Below are positions 14,590 to 23,257 of a stretch of DNA of 64,000 nt, piece by piece (within the stretch, counting starts at the first letter, position 1; every line of letters starts with the position of its first letter). Location of the stretch: positions 18,864 to 82,863 of the forward strand of contig NZ_CABMQJ010000008.1 in NCBI RefSeq assembly GCF_902388705.1, written 5' to 3'. The position numbers and the translations under genes were made by a program. The notes under the pieces are model-generated. The model was not told where the DNA came from, made no database searches, and was given only the letters and a program-made list of their open reading frames with translations. The DNA is from an uncultured Alistipes sp. GTDB taxonomy: Bacteria; Bacteroidota; Bacteroidia; Bacteroidales; Rikenellaceae.

Positions 14590-17328
14590 TTAGAAGTTGA
14601 TTTTGAGTCTTACGTTAAACGTGCGTCCGAAAGCGTAGAACACGCCGTAGGCCGACTGCCAGTTGGCGGGGCCGTTTGCCGGTGTGTAGGCGTCGGTGAT
14701 ATACGTCTGGTCGAACATGTTGTTCAGGTTCGTGTAAATCGTCGCGCGCACGTTGCCGATTTTGAATCCGTAGCTGGCCGACAGGTCGAACTGGTTGCCC
14801 CACGGCATTACCCACGGGTCTACGACATTGTAGGGCGAGTTTGCCGTCAGCGAGCTGGCGTTGACCGTGTAGTCGGAGAAGTTACGTGCGAAAACCGTCC
14901 AGTCCACTCCCACGCGCAAACCGGCGAGCGGACGGAGCGTGAGGCCCAGCGATGCGGTCGTCTGTGCCGAACCGCCGACCTTGATGCCTTTCTGCTGCAG
15001 CATTACCCAGGCGTGATCCTCGGCCTGGATGCCCGAGGCGATGTTACCCTCCTTGACGTCGGCCAGCGGTTGTCCGGCCATGTCGTAGAAATAACCCTTG
15101 GCGTTGCTCGACCATTCCCAGTCGCCGTAGGAGAGCATGCCGTTTATCTCAAGCCAGCGGTTCAGGGTGCTCGTGAAGTCGAACTCGATACCCATGTGGC
15201 GTGCGTCTACGCCCGAGAGGTTGAGGTAGTAACGCTCGCCGGCGCGTGCCGACTGTTCGCTGAAGGTACCCGTACGGCTCATCGTCTTGTCCATCCAGTT
15301 GGTGTAGTAGGCGTTGACGTTGGCCGAGAAGTAACGCGAATGGAAGCCGTAGCCGACCTCCGCCGAGAAGACCTTCTCATTGGTCGCGTCGGGGTTGATG
15401 GCGTGGCTGTTCTGGCTGTTGAGGAATACGCCGTAGGAGAAGAAAGGCGCACGGCTGATGTAGCCGACGTTGGCGAAGATGTTCGATTTCGCGGTGACGT
15501 TGTAGTTGATACCGGCTTTTGCCGTGCCGCCGAGGTAGTTCTTGTGTTCCGACTCGGCGTGCTCGGCGTCGTAGTAGAAGCGGTCGTAACGCCAGTAGCC
15601 CGTGTTGGAGAGTGAACCCGAAACGAACGCGGTGATCTTCTCTTTGCTGTATTCGAGCTGTCCGAAGATGCCCTCCTGATGCACGTGGCCGTCGTAGTCG
15701 CGGTAGATTACGTCGCCGACGCCGAGTTTCTCGTATTTGTAGTCGGGGTTCGCAGCCGCCTTGTTATTCTCGGGGAGTACCTGGCCGCGGTAGCGGGTGT
15801 CGGTATAGTACTTACCGTTGTAGAGGTCGCAGATTTCGGCCGTATGGTGTCCGACGTAGTAGCGGAAGTCGACGCCTGCCGTGAGTTCGAGGTGTTTGCC
15901 GATCTGGTTGGTGTAGGTCGAGAGCAGGCCGTACCATTCGTGGTCGTTCTTGTTCTTGGCCATGACCATGTTCGAACCGTGGTCGCTCTGTTCGTTCATC
16001 TCCTGAATCTGGTCGTAGGCGAACGTGCCGTCAGCATTGCGGTAGGTTGTCGCGAGCACGCCGTTGTTTGCGCCGTACCAGTCGTTGTAATAGGAGTGTC
16101 CTCCCCACGAAATACCCTCTCCGCGGTAACCGTAGCCGCGTCCGATCGACATGTAGAGGGCCGTCGAGAGGGCCGACTTGTGGTCGATCTGCCACTGGTG
16201 GTTGAGCGAAATCTGGGGTTTGTGGTAGGAGTTGTAGGACGAAGTCTTGCGCTCGCCGTTTTTCCCGTATCCGAACGTCGGGTTGTAACGATAGGGACTT
16301 TTGCCTTTCATGTAATTGGCCACCTGCTGATAGCCTTCGATCGAAAGGCCGCTGAGGTTGTTGGGACGCTGGTAGTGGTCCTGGGGCGAGCCGAAAGCGG
16401 TCAGCGACAGCTGATGGCGGTCGTTGATGCGTTTCGATACGTTGATGAACCAGTTGTAGGCCTCGTAGTCCGTACCCTGCACGTAGCCGTCGGCCCAGCG
16501 TTTGGCGCCCATAACCGACATGGCCCATCCGTTTTTCGTAAGACCGGTCGAAATGCTGAAAGAGATATTGTAAAGTCCGTCGTTACCCACGCCGAACGAG
16601 GCTGTGCCGCCCTTTTTTGCGTCGATGGTGTTGGTGACGATGTTAATCGAACCTCCGACCGAAGGCGCTGCGACTTTCGCCGCGCCCAGACCGCGCTGCA
16701 CCTGCATGCTGCGCGTCACGTCGGCAAGGCCGGCCCAGTTCGACCAGTAGACGTTGCCGCCTTCCATGTCGTTCATCGGAACACCGTTGACCATGACGGC
16801 AACGTTTTCGCTCTTGAAACCGCGCAGCTTGGTGCTGGCGTCGCCGTAACCGCCGCCCGATTTGGTCGAGTAGATGCCCGGAGTCGATTTGAGGACTTCG
16901 GGGAACTCCTGACCGCCGAGTTTGTACTCGATGTCTGCCGCCGAAATGGTCGAAACGGCAACCGGGGTCTTGCGGGCCACGGCGATGGACGAAGTGATGA
17001 CTACGTCGTCCATTGTCACGGCATCGGGAACCATGGTGATGACGCCCAGGCTGGTTTTGCCGCCTTTAATCTCTTTGGTCTGCGTGACATAGCCGATATA
17101 GGAGATTTCAATGGCCTTGGCCGGTTCGGTAACCTTTAGCGAGAAGTTGCCGCTCATGTCCGTTCCGGCGCCCTGCGACGTTCCGGGAACGATGATCGTC
17201 GCGCCGATCAGCGGAGCTCCGCTCTCATCTACGATTTTACCCGTGACTGTCGATTGCGCGACAGCGGCGGACACGCCGAAAAGAATCAAAGCGGCCGTCA
17301 TGAGGAAATTTAGTAAATGTTTTCTCAT
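14590..17328 (-). CDS. TonB-dependent outer-membrane receptor with CarboxypepD_reg-like domain
   Basis: A 912-residue receptor. The signal peptide ends about residue 24 (AAVAQ). Residues about 27-112 form the carboxypeptidase-regulatory-like beta-sandwich (VTGKIVDESGAPLIGATIIV), followed by a plug domain (VLKSTPGIYSTKSGGGYGDASTKLRGF, VNGVPMND) and a beta barrel ending in aromatic VRLKINF, a typical C-terminal signal for barrel insertion. It is shorter than classical SusC proteins (about 1000 residues) and closer to general TonB-dependent transporters. It forms an operon with the OB-fold lipoprotein. The substrate is unknown: no metal, haem or cobalamin gene is adjacent. Confidence 0.9.
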   Translation of the reverse strand: MRKHLLNFLMTAALILFGVSAAVAQSTVTGKIVDESGAPLIGATIIVPGTSQGAGTDMSGNFSLKVTEPAKAIEISYIGYVTQTKEIKGGKTSLGVITMVPDAVTMDDVVITSSIAVARKTPVAVSTISAADIEYKLGGQEFPEVLKSTPGIYSTKSGGGYGDASTKLRGFKSENVAVMVNGVPMNDMEGGNVYWSNWAGLADVTRSMQVQRGLGAAKVAAPSVGGSINIVTNTIDAKKGGTASFGVGNDGLYNISFSISTGLTKNGWAMSVMGAKRWADGYVQGTDYEAYNWFINVSKRINDRHQLSLTAFGSPQDHYQRPNNLSGLSIEGYQQVANYMKGKSPYRYNPTFGYGKNGERKTSSYNSYHKPQISLNHQWQIDHKSALSTALYMSIGRGYGYRGEGISWGGHSYYNDWYGANNGVLATTYRNADGTFAYDQIQEMNEQSDHGSNMVMAKNKNDHEWYGLLSTYTNQIGKHLELTAGVDFRYYVGHHTAEICDLYNGKYYTDTRYRGQVLPENNKAAANPDYKYEKLGVGDVIYRDYDGHVHQEGIFGQLEYSKEKITAFVSGSLSNTGYWRYDRFYYDAEHAESEHKNYLGGTAKAGINYNVTAKSNIFANVGYISRAPFFSYGVFLNSQNSHAINPDATNEKVFSAEVGYGFHSRYFSANVNAYYTNWMDKTMSRTGTFSEQSARAGERYYLNLSGVDARHMGIEFDFTSTLNRWLEINGMLSYGDWEWSSNAKGYFYDMAGQPLADVKEGNIASGIQAEDHAWVMLQQKGIKVGGSAQTTASLGLTLRPLAGLRVGVDWTVFARNFSDYTVNASSLTANSPYNVVDPWVMPWGNQFDLSASYGFKIGNVRATIYTNLNNMFDQTYITDAYTPANGPANWQSAYGVFYAFGRTFNVRLKINF

Positions 17329-17640
17329 ACTTTTTTAATGGATTAGTAAATAAAATGGTGTATTTAATTTTGGTCGTTTCTGAAAATCGTCTTGCGGCGC
17401 GGGTGTCGGGAGTTGCCGTCCGCGGCGTGCCGGGCGGGGTTCACCGGATTGGAATGCCTGCCGGTACTTTTTCCGCACCCCGTATAAAGCCGCGAGGGAT
17501 ACTCCTCTTTTGAAATACCCCTCGTTCATTCGCACGAATACCGCCTTGCGGTAGTCCGAATCCGGTTCGCAAGCCTCCTCCCGCGGCGTTTTTACAGCGT
17601 CGGACGACGGCGGGACCCGTTATATTTATAAAATCAACCA
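17329..17640. other. Long untranslated leader of the TonB-receptor operon
   Basis: About 310 bp between the receptor start and its likely promoter. No recognised gene; short frames such as the one ending at 17335 have no family features. I looked on the minus strand for cobalamin, TPP and SAM riboswitch core sequences and saw none. The stretch is GC-rich with several possible stems. Confidence 0.5.
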
Positions 17641-17648
17641 TATTTTTG
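17641..17648 (+). promoter_or_regulatory. -7 box (TATTTTTG) for the AI-2E-type permease gene
   Basis: An exact TAnnTTTG match about 130 nt before the ATG at 17779, lying only 6 bp from an opposite-facing box (17655-17662). Confidence 0.45.
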
Positions 17649-17654
17649 CTTACA

Positions 17655-17662
17655 CAAATGTA
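17655..17662 (-). promoter_or_regulatory. -7 box (TACATTTG) for the TonB-receptor operon
   Basis: An exact TAnnTTTG match on the minus strand. It would give a leader of more than 300 nt before the receptor start at 17328. Confidence 0.45.
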
Positions 17663-17778
17663 AATCAAATATTTCAGAGCCGCAATAGAACATTCGAAAT
17701 TTTCCCTAAAAAAAATTCAACCCGCTGACCGTCGCCCGTTTAAGACTCCCGGCACGCTCCTTGCGCATTTGCCGCCGT

Positions 17779-18852
17779 ATGCGAACTTTCAGGGAACAAT
17801 ACTGGCGTTATTCGCTTTTCGTGCTGATCCTCGGTCTGGGGATAGCGATTTTCGTCGAGCTGACCCCGTTTTTGGGCGGCCTGCTGGGAGCTGCGACGAT
17901 TTATGTCCTGCTCCGGCGGCAGATGCATTACTTCACAGAGTGCCGCAAATGGCGGCGCAGCCTTGCCGCTTCGCTGCTTATGGTCGAGGCGGTGTTGTGT
18001 TTCCTCGTGCCGATTAGCCTGATTGTGTGGATGATTGTGAGCCAGGTGCAGGATATCACGCTCAAACCCGAATCGATTATTACGCCGCTGAAGCATATCG
18101 CGGCGCTGATGCACGAAAAGACCGGATACGACCTTTTGCAGGAGAACAACATATCGTCGCTGATCGCCGTAATTCCGAAACTGGGGCAGTGGGTGCTCGC
18201 CGGTATCGTGGATTTCGGCATCAACATCATCGTCCTGCTGTTCGTACTCTATTTCATGCTTATCGGGGGACGCAAAATGGAGGAGTATTGCCGCCAGTTG
18301 CTGCCTTTCGACCGCGAGGTCGGAAGCCGCGTCATGCGCGAAGTGCATATGATCGTGCGTTCGAATGCCATCGGGATTCCGCTTCTTGCCGTGGTGCAGG
18401 GCATCGTGGCCCTGGTCGGCTACCTGATTTTCGGTGCGCCGGGCGCGGTGTTCTGGGGTGTGATGACCTGCTTCGCGACGATTATCCCGATTTTCGGCAC
18501 GGCGCTCGTGTGGCTGCCGCTGGCAGGGTATATGGCGCTCACAGGCGACTGGGGCCCGGCTATCGGGCTCGTGCTTTACGGGGCGCTCATCGTGACGCAT
18601 GTGGACAATGTCGTGCGTTTCGTCATGCAGAAGAAGATGGCCGACACGCACCCCCTGGTGACGATATTCGGCGTTTTCGTCGGCCTGTCGCTTTTCGGGT
18701 TCATGGGCGTAATCTTCGGCCCGCTGATGCTCGAGATGTTCGTGTTCTGCGTCAACATCTTCAAGAAAAAGTACCTCGACGGCACGCCCTACCAGCGGCT
18801 CTTCGTGCCCGAAAGCGACATTGTGGAGAAGGGTGTAAGGCGCCTGCGGTGA
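17779..18852 (+). CDS. AI-2E family transporter (TqsA/PerM-like permease)
   Basis: A 357-residue membrane protein with about eight hydrophobic segments in the arrangement typical of the AI-2E/UPF0118 family, including the late PGAVFWGVMTCFATIIPIFGTALVWLP segment and the C-terminal VFVGLSLFGFMGVIFGPLM motif. Members export or take up AI-2 in E. coli (TqsA) or act as Na+/H+ antiporters, and no family-wide substrate is known. The ATG at 17779 is preferred to an in-frame TTG at 17761. It is monocistronic and divergent from the TonB-receptor operon. Confidence 0.85.
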   Translation: MRTFREQYWRYSLFVLILGLGIAIFVELTPFLGGLLGAATIYVLLRRQMHYFTECRKWRRSLAASLLMVEAVLCFLVPISLIVWMIVSQVQDITLKPESIITPLKHIAALMHEKTGYDLLQENNISSLIAVIPKLGQWVLAGIVDFGINIIVLLFVLYFMLIGGRKMEEYCRQLLPFDREVGSRVMREVHMIVRSNAIGIPLLAVVQGIVALVGYLIFGAPGAVFWGVMTCFATIIPIFGTALVWLPLAGYMALTGDWGPAIGLVLYGALIVTHVDNVVRFVMQKKMADTHPLVTIFGVFVGLSLFGFMGVIFGPLMLEMFVFCVNIFKKKYLDGTPYQRLFVPESDIVEKGVRRLR

Positions 18853-18934
18853 CGGTGCTTTTACGATAAGTAACCTGAATGGGCGTTTTTTGTGAAAATT
18901 TCCCGTAAAATAGTTGGAAATTCAAATTGTTTAT

Positions 18935-18942
18935 TATCTTTG
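18935..18942 (+). promoter_or_regulatory. Promoter of the biotin-dependent carboxylase/decarboxylase gene
   Basis: TATCTTTG (exact TAnnTTTG) with a TTG at 18914-18916, 18 nt upstream, matching the Bacteroidetes -33/-7 arrangement. The leader is about 50 nt. Confidence 0.65.
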
Positions 18943-18994
18943 TTATTCGAATAACAGTAGAAAGAAGAATAAGAACCCTTAATTCAATATCACA

Positions 18995-20848
18995 ATGGCA
19001 AGAAATCTCAAAATCAGAGATCTTACGTTGCGCGACGGACAGCAGTCCTCGTTCGCAACACGTATGAACCAGGCGCAGATCGACCGTTGTCTGCCGTTCT
19101 ACAAGGATGCAAATTTCTATGCGATGGAGGTGTGGGGCGGCGCCGTGCCCGACTCCGTGATGCGTTACCTGAACGAGAACCCCTGGACGCGCCTCGAAAC
19201 CATCTACAAAGCCGTCGGCAATGTTTCGAAACTCACGGCGCTTTCGCGCGGCCGTAACCTGTTCGGCTATTCGCCCTATCCCGACGACGTAATCGACGGT
19301 TTCTGCCGCAATTCGATTCAGAGCGGACTGGGCATCATGCGTATTTTCGATGCCCTGAACGACGTCGACAACGTGAAGTCCACAATCAAATATGTCAAGC
19401 AGTACGGCGGCATTGCCGACTGTGCGGTTTGCTATACGGTGGATCCCAAATATCCCGAGCAGGGATTCTTCGCCCGGCTGATGGGCAAGAAGAACCCGCA
19501 GCCCGTCTTTACGGACGAATATTTCCTCGATAAGGCCAAACAGATGGCCGCGCTGGGCGCCGATATGATTACCATCAAGGACATGTCGGGTCTGATTCCG
19601 CCGCGCCGTGTTGCTACGCTCGTGCGCCTGCTGAAGAAGAACCTTTCGATTCCCGTCGACTTCCACACCCACTGTACGCCCGGTTATGGCCTCGCTTCGG
19701 TGCTTTCGGCTATCATCGCCGGGGCCGACGTGGTCGATACCAACTGCTGGTATTTCGCCGAGGGAACGGGAGCTCCCGCCATCGAGCTGATTCACGTATT
19801 CTGCAAGAAGCTGGGCATCGATACCGGCGTGAACATGGAAGCCGTCGCGAAAATCAACACGCAGCTGCGCGAGATTCGCAAGGAGCTCAACCAGTCGGTG
19901 TTCGGCGTGGAAAAACCCGAACCCAAGGCGTTCAACCCGCTGACCGACACGCTGCCCGCCGAAATCGACGCGCTGTTCGACAAGGCTATCGAAGCGGCAA
20001 AGGCCGACGACGAAACCGCTACGATCGACGCCTGCCGCAAAATCGAGGCTTATTTCGGATTCCCGGCTCCCAACGAGTTGGTGCAGAAAGCCGAAATTCC
20101 GGGCGGTATGTATTCGAACATGGTCGCCCAGCTCAAACAGCTCAAGGCCGAGGACATCCTGCCCCGCGCCATGGAGCTGATTCCGTCGGTGCGTCTGGCT
20201 GCGGGCCTGCCGCCGCTGGTGACCCCGACTTCGCAGATTGTCGGCGCCCAGGCTGTGAACTGCGCCCTGGACGAAAAGGCCGGACGCCCGATGTACACCA
20301 ACAAGAGCTCGCAGTTCGTGGGCCTGGTGAAAGGCGAGTACGGACACACGCCCGTGAAGATCGACCCCGAGTTCCGTTTCAAGATTTGCGGTGTGCGCGA
20401 GGAAACCCCGTACGATACGTCGAAATACCAGATGCAGCCCAACCCCGAACTTCCCGAGGCCGGGGGCGTGAAGCTCGCCGCCAACGAGAAAGAGGTGCTG
20501 CTGCTGGAGCTTTTCCCGCTGGTTGCCAAGAATTTCCTCACGGAGATGAAAGTCAAGGCCTATGCTGCAGCGAAACCTGCGGAAACCAAAGCCACGGAGA
20601 AGGCCCCCGAAGAGGCGAAGAAAGTAATCATTACGGGCAATACCGTGACGGCTCCGCTGCCGGGGCGTATCATCGATATCAAGGTCAAGGTCGGCGATAC
20701 GGTCAAGGCCGGGGACGAAATCGCGGTTCTCGAAGCTATGAAGATGGAGAACTCCGTGACGACCGACTATGCGGGTACGGTAAAACAGATACTTGTGCAG
20801 CCCGGCGAGAACGTGGCTACCGACGCCGTGCTGGTCGAGATCGGGTAA
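18995..20848 (+). CDS. oadA: Oxaloacetate decarboxylase alpha / pyruvate carboxylase subunit B
   Basis: A 617-residue carboxyltransferase with three parts: an HMGL-like TIM barrel (IRDLTLRDGQQSSFATR near the N-terminus; metal-site residues in DFHTHCTPG), the PYC/OADA conserved carboxylase domain, and a C-terminal biotinyl domain with the biotinylation motif EAMKMEN (Lys583). An Ala/Glu/Lys-rich linker (about 525-550) joins the last two. No membrane beta subunit or biotin carboxylase lies next to it, so whether it works in a Na+-pumping decarboxylase or a two-subunit pyruvate carboxylase cannot be decided here. Confidence 0.88.
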   Translation: MARNLKIRDLTLRDGQQSSFATRMNQAQIDRCLPFYKDANFYAMEVWGGAVPDSVMRYLNENPWTRLETIYKAVGNVSKLTALSRGRNLFGYSPYPDDVIDGFCRNSIQSGLGIMRIFDALNDVDNVKSTIKYVKQYGGIADCAVCYTVDPKYPEQGFFARLMGKKNPQPVFTDEYFLDKAKQMAALGADMITIKDMSGLIPPRRVATLVRLLKKNLSIPVDFHTHCTPGYGLASVLSAIIAGADVVDTNCWYFAEGTGAPAIELIHVFCKKLGIDTGVNMEAVAKINTQLREIRKELNQSVFGVEKPEPKAFNPLTDTLPAEIDALFDKAIEAAKADDETATIDACRKIEAYFGFPAPNELVQKAEIPGGMYSNMVAQLKQLKAEDILPRAMELIPSVRLAAGLPPLVTPTSQIVGAQAVNCALDEKAGRPMYTNKSSQFVGLVKGEYGHTPVKIDPEFRFKICGVREETPYDTSKYQMQPNPELPEAGGVKLAANEKEVLLLELFPLVAKNFLTEMKVKAYAAAKPAETKATEKAPEEAKKVIITGNTVTAPLPGRIIDIKVKVGDTVKAGDEIAVLEAMKMENSVTTDYAGTVKQILVQPGENVATDAVLVEIG

Positions 20849-20872
20849 TCCCGTCCGGCATATTCATCCGAA

Positions 20873-20907
20873 GAAAGGGCGGCCGACAATGCGTCGGCCG
20901 CCCTTTC
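20873..20907 (+). terminator. Terminator of the oadA-like gene
   Basis: GAAAGGGCGGCCGAC, loop AATGC-type, GTCGGCCGCCCTTTC followed by CCTTT. A perfect long stem. Confidence 0.85.
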
Positions 20908-20932
20908 CCTTTAGAACTTGCGGAAAAATCGT

Positions 20933-20940
20933 TATATTTG
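20933..20940 (+). promoter_or_regulatory. -7 box (TATATTTG) for mscL
   Basis: An exact TAnnTTTG match 28 nt before the mscL ATG. Confidence 0.6.
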
Positions 20941-20968
20941 CACCATCAACTAATTAAACCTTAATCCT

Positions 20969-21451
20969 ATGGCTTTTTTCAAAGAATTCAAAGAGTTCGC
21001 CCTCAAAGGAAACGTAATGGACATGGCGGTCGGTGTGATTATCGGCGGCGCGTTCGGTAAAATCGTTTCGTCGCTGGTCAATGACATCCTGATGCCGCCG
21101 ATCGGGGCGCTGATCGGCAATACCGATTTCTCGCAGTTGCGGCTCGATATTTCGAAAGTGCGCGACGTGGCTTCGAACGCCGTGCACAGCGTTGGCGACG
21201 CCGTAACGGGCGGAGGCGACAAGGTGGTGCAGGCTGCTGCGGAACCCGTCTACTGGAACTACGGTGCTTTCATCCAGCAGTGCATCGATTTCACCATCCT
21301 GGCTTTCTGCGTATTCATGATGGTCAAGCTGATGAACCGCCTGCTGAAAAAGAAGGAGGAGGCGCCTGCTCCGGCAGCAGAACCCGTACTCTCGAAAGAG
21401 GAGGTGCTGCTCACGGAGATTCGCGACCTGCTGAAAGAACAGAAGAAATAA
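20969..21451 (+). CDS. mscL: Large-conductance mechanosensitive channel MscL
   Basis: A 160-residue channel that opens under membrane tension during osmotic downshock. The N-terminal amphipathic helix (FFKEFKEFALKGNVMDMAVGV) and pore-lining TM1 with IIGGAFGKIVSSLVNDILMPPIG are diagnostic. TM2 follows the periplasmic loop (FTILAFCVFMMVKLMNRLL), with a charged C-terminal helix bundle. The loop is slightly longer than in E. coli MscL (136 aa). A terminator follows, and the convergent gene encodes a K+-channel-like protein. Confidence 0.95.
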   Translation: MAFFKEFKEFALKGNVMDMAVGVIIGGAFGKIVSSLVNDILMPPIGALIGNTDFSQLRLDISKVRDVASNAVHSVGDAVTGGGDKVVQAAAEPVYWNYGAFIQQCIDFTILAFCVFMMVKLMNRLLKKKEEAPAPAAEPVLSKEEVLLTEIRDLLKEQKK

Positions 21452-21468
21452 GCGTGCGAACAAGCGGC

Positions 21469-21500
21469 GGGGCGGACCTTGAAAAAAGTCCGCCCCGTTT
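21469..21500. terminator. Terminator after mscL
   Basis: GGGGCGGACCTT, loop, AAGTCCGCCCC followed by GTTTCCGTTT. A strong hairpin 20 bp after the mscL stop. Confidence 0.75.
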
Positions 21501-21519
21501 CCGTTTCTGTAAGTCCGGC

Positions 21520-22269
21520 CTACTGGTCGGACTCTTTTTTGTGGGTATACTCCTGTAATATATAGGTGGTGAATATCGGGAACATCATCATTCCCAGCGA
21601 CGGCAGCAGGATGGTGATGACTTTGCCGATGGCCGTGACGGCGAATATCTCGGCGCCTACGGTCGTGACGTTCATCCATGCCCACCACAGGGCGTTCCCG
21701 AAGCCGTGAAGCTTGTCGTTGACGAATATTTCGTAATCGTAAAAGACGAGTGCCGAAATGTAGGTGAAGACGAAGACGGTGAAGATATAGGCCGAGAAGA
21801 GTTTGCGTATCTTGTTGTCCACGAGCCAGTGGACGACGACGTACATTGCCAGGAAAGCCCGCATCAGCGGCATCAGCCCGATCAGCATGGCCCAGTAGCG
21901 GGGGAGTACGGCGCCGCTCCAGTCGAGGATGTTGAGGTAGGGAATCGAAATCAGGAAAAAGAGGATGTTGCGGGCGAAGAAACAACTCTTGCGTTCGGCG
22001 GCGGCCCACCGGACGAAAAAGTCGCACAGGAAGAGGATGCAGACAATAAGCTGAATCGTCAGGTAGGTACGCGAGAAATGGGTGTTGTCGCCTCCGATGA
22101 TCTCCCATGAAATGGCGACGAGCAGGACTACGCCGGCAATGACTTTGAGGATGCTCAAAGAATTCCGTATCTCGGCGCGCGATGTGTCTGTGAGTGGCAT
22201 GTCGTTCTGTTTGAGTTTGCTCGGGTCAAAATCAATGCCAAAGCGGGAGATATACGGGAATGTCCGCAT
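21520..22269 (-). CDS. Potassium-channel-like ion transporter with an atypical filter
   Basis: A 249-residue protein with the six-segment layout of the voltage-gated-like ion channel superfamily. The S4-like helix (YWAMLIGLMPLMRAFLAMYV) is poor in basic residues. The pore loop reads ALWWAWMNVTTVGAEIFAVTAIGK: TTVG is kept but the canonical YG is replaced by AE, as in the ion_trans_2-type proteins often annotated in Bacteroidetes. Potassium selectivity is therefore doubtful. The start at 22269 is tentative; an internal Met (MPLTDTSRAE, at 22200) would shorten the N-terminus by 23 residues. Confidence 0.72.
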   Translation of the reverse strand: MRTFPYISRFGIDFDPSKLKQNDMPLTDTSRAEIRNSLSILKVIAGVVLLVAISWEIIGGDNTHFSRTYLTIQLIVCILFLCDFFVRWAAAERKSCFFARNILFFLISIPYLNILDWSGAVLPRYWAMLIGLMPLMRAFLAMYVVVHWLVDNKIRKLFSAYIFTVFVFTYISALVFYDYEIFVNDKLHGFGNALWWAWMNVTTVGAEIFAVTAIGKVITILLPSLGMMMFPIFTTYILQEYTHKKESDQ

Positions 22270-22349
22270 TTACGCCCGATTTTTCTCTAATTTCTCCAAA
22301 GGTGCCGCTCTCTCCTGTTAGCCGTACGCTGAATATGATATCCGAATAT

Positions 22350-22862
22350 CTAAATGACGGTTACGTCAATGGCAACCGTTTTTCCGGGAAGTTTGGTGTA
22401 TAATCCCCAAAAATAAAAAGTAGTTACAACCGCCGGATGTGCCCCTCCTGTTCGCTTGTACAGCAAATTCAATGTCATCTCATCGGATTCTGTGTCGATA
22501 GCCTGCTTCGATAAAGTGTATCCGGGATCCCCTAAACTATGCTGTCCGATAATAAGCGTGTATTTGTCAAAGTCAATTAACGGCAACTCGACCGAAGGAG
22601 GTGCAACGATCTCGAACTCTTCCAGGCTGTTGATCACGAAACATTCGGTGTCGCGATAATCGATTTCGCTGAAGTTGAATGCCGGTTCGGGATGCGAAGA
22701 GGAACTCGGAGGCAGATAGGTCTTGAAAAAAGCTGATACGTCCGTGGGGGCGGAGACGGGAGGGGTGCCGATAGCTTCGGGCTCTTGCGAGTGATTGCAC
22801 GCGACAAAACCTCCGCCCAGCAAAAGCAGGGCTGTTGTCAACGTCAAAATGTTAGTTTTCAT
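22350..22862 (-). CDS. Small lipoprotein, function unknown
   Basis: A 170-residue predicted lipoprotein: MKTNILTLTTALLLLGGGFVAC gives a lipobox with Cys22. A Pro/Ser-rich linker leads to a compact C-terminal domain (INSLEEFEIV, FDKYTLIIGQHSLGDPGYTL, PGKTVAIDVTVI). Its layout (a residue set to a D-x-K-Y strand, then GY and a final V-rich strand) resembles the PrcB C-terminal/protease-inhibitor-like domain, but I cannot confirm that by eye. It stands alone; the neighbours are the channel-like gene and tRNA-Met. Confidence 0.6.
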   Translation of the reverse strand: MKTNILTLTTALLLLGGGFVACNHSQEPEAIGTPPVSAPTDVSAFFKTYLPPSSSSHPEPAFNFSEIDYRDTECFVINSLEEFEIVAPPSVELPLIDFDKYTLIIGQHSLGDPGYTLSKQAIDTESDEMTLNLLYKRTGGAHPAVVTTFYFWGLYTKLPGKTVAIDVTVI

Positions 22863-23115
22863 ATTACGGTAGTTTGAAGTTTAAAATGAATCATCGAAGT
22901 TATATTATCGAGAATCTTATGAGATATAATACTGTGGTTATTTCAGCAAATAGCGGATTTCCATCGATTCCAATCGCTAATTTCCAAGATATTATAAAAA
23001 CTACCGTTATGATTACTGATGATAAAGTTAATGAAATTAACTGTCTTTCTGATGATTTTGCCGTGTTTTTTCGGCGCAAATCAAAAAATATCGGCATTAA
23101 CTGCAGAAAAAGAAA

Positions 23116-23148
23116 AAAGAGACCCTATAATTGCTATAAGGTCTCTTT
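23116..23148 (-). terminator. Terminator of tRNA-Met
   Basis: On the minus strand AAGAGACCTTATAG, loop, TATAGGGTCTCTTTTTT: a stem and T run 10 nt after the tRNA 3' end. Confidence 0.8.
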
Positions 23149-23157
23149 GTCATTTTG

Positions 23158-23231
23158 TAGCGGGTCCGAGACTTGAACTCGGGACCTCATGATTATGAAT
23201 CATGCGCTCTAACCAGCTGAGCTAACCCGCC
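23158..23231 (-). tRNA. tRNA-Met (anticodon CAT)
   Basis: A 74-nt cloverleaf on the minus strand: GGCGGGT acceptor arm closing on ACCCGCT with discriminator A, D arm GCTCAGCTGGTTAGAGC, anticodon arm ATGAT-TCATAAT loop with CAT, and T arm GAGTTCAAGTCTC. CCA is not encoded. The anticodon could belong to elongator Met or lysidine-modified Ile; the first is more likely, without certainty. Confidence 0.93.
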
Positions 23232-23249
23232 ATTGCATCAAAGCGAGTG

Positions 23250-23257
23250 CAAAGGTA
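23250..23257 (-). promoter_or_regulatory. -7 box (TACCTTTG) for tRNA-Met
   Basis: An exact TAnnTTTG match 18 nt before the tRNA 5' end on the same strand. Confidence 0.6.

Noticed and set aside
17335..17535. Short minus-strand frame (66 residues) in the TonB-receptor leader
   Set aside because: Arg/Pro-rich without recognisable features; it ends at the receptor start and could be chance.
22874..23176. 100-residue AT-rich frame before tRNA-Met
   Set aside because: Low-complexity, no start context, and it overlaps the tRNA and its terminator.
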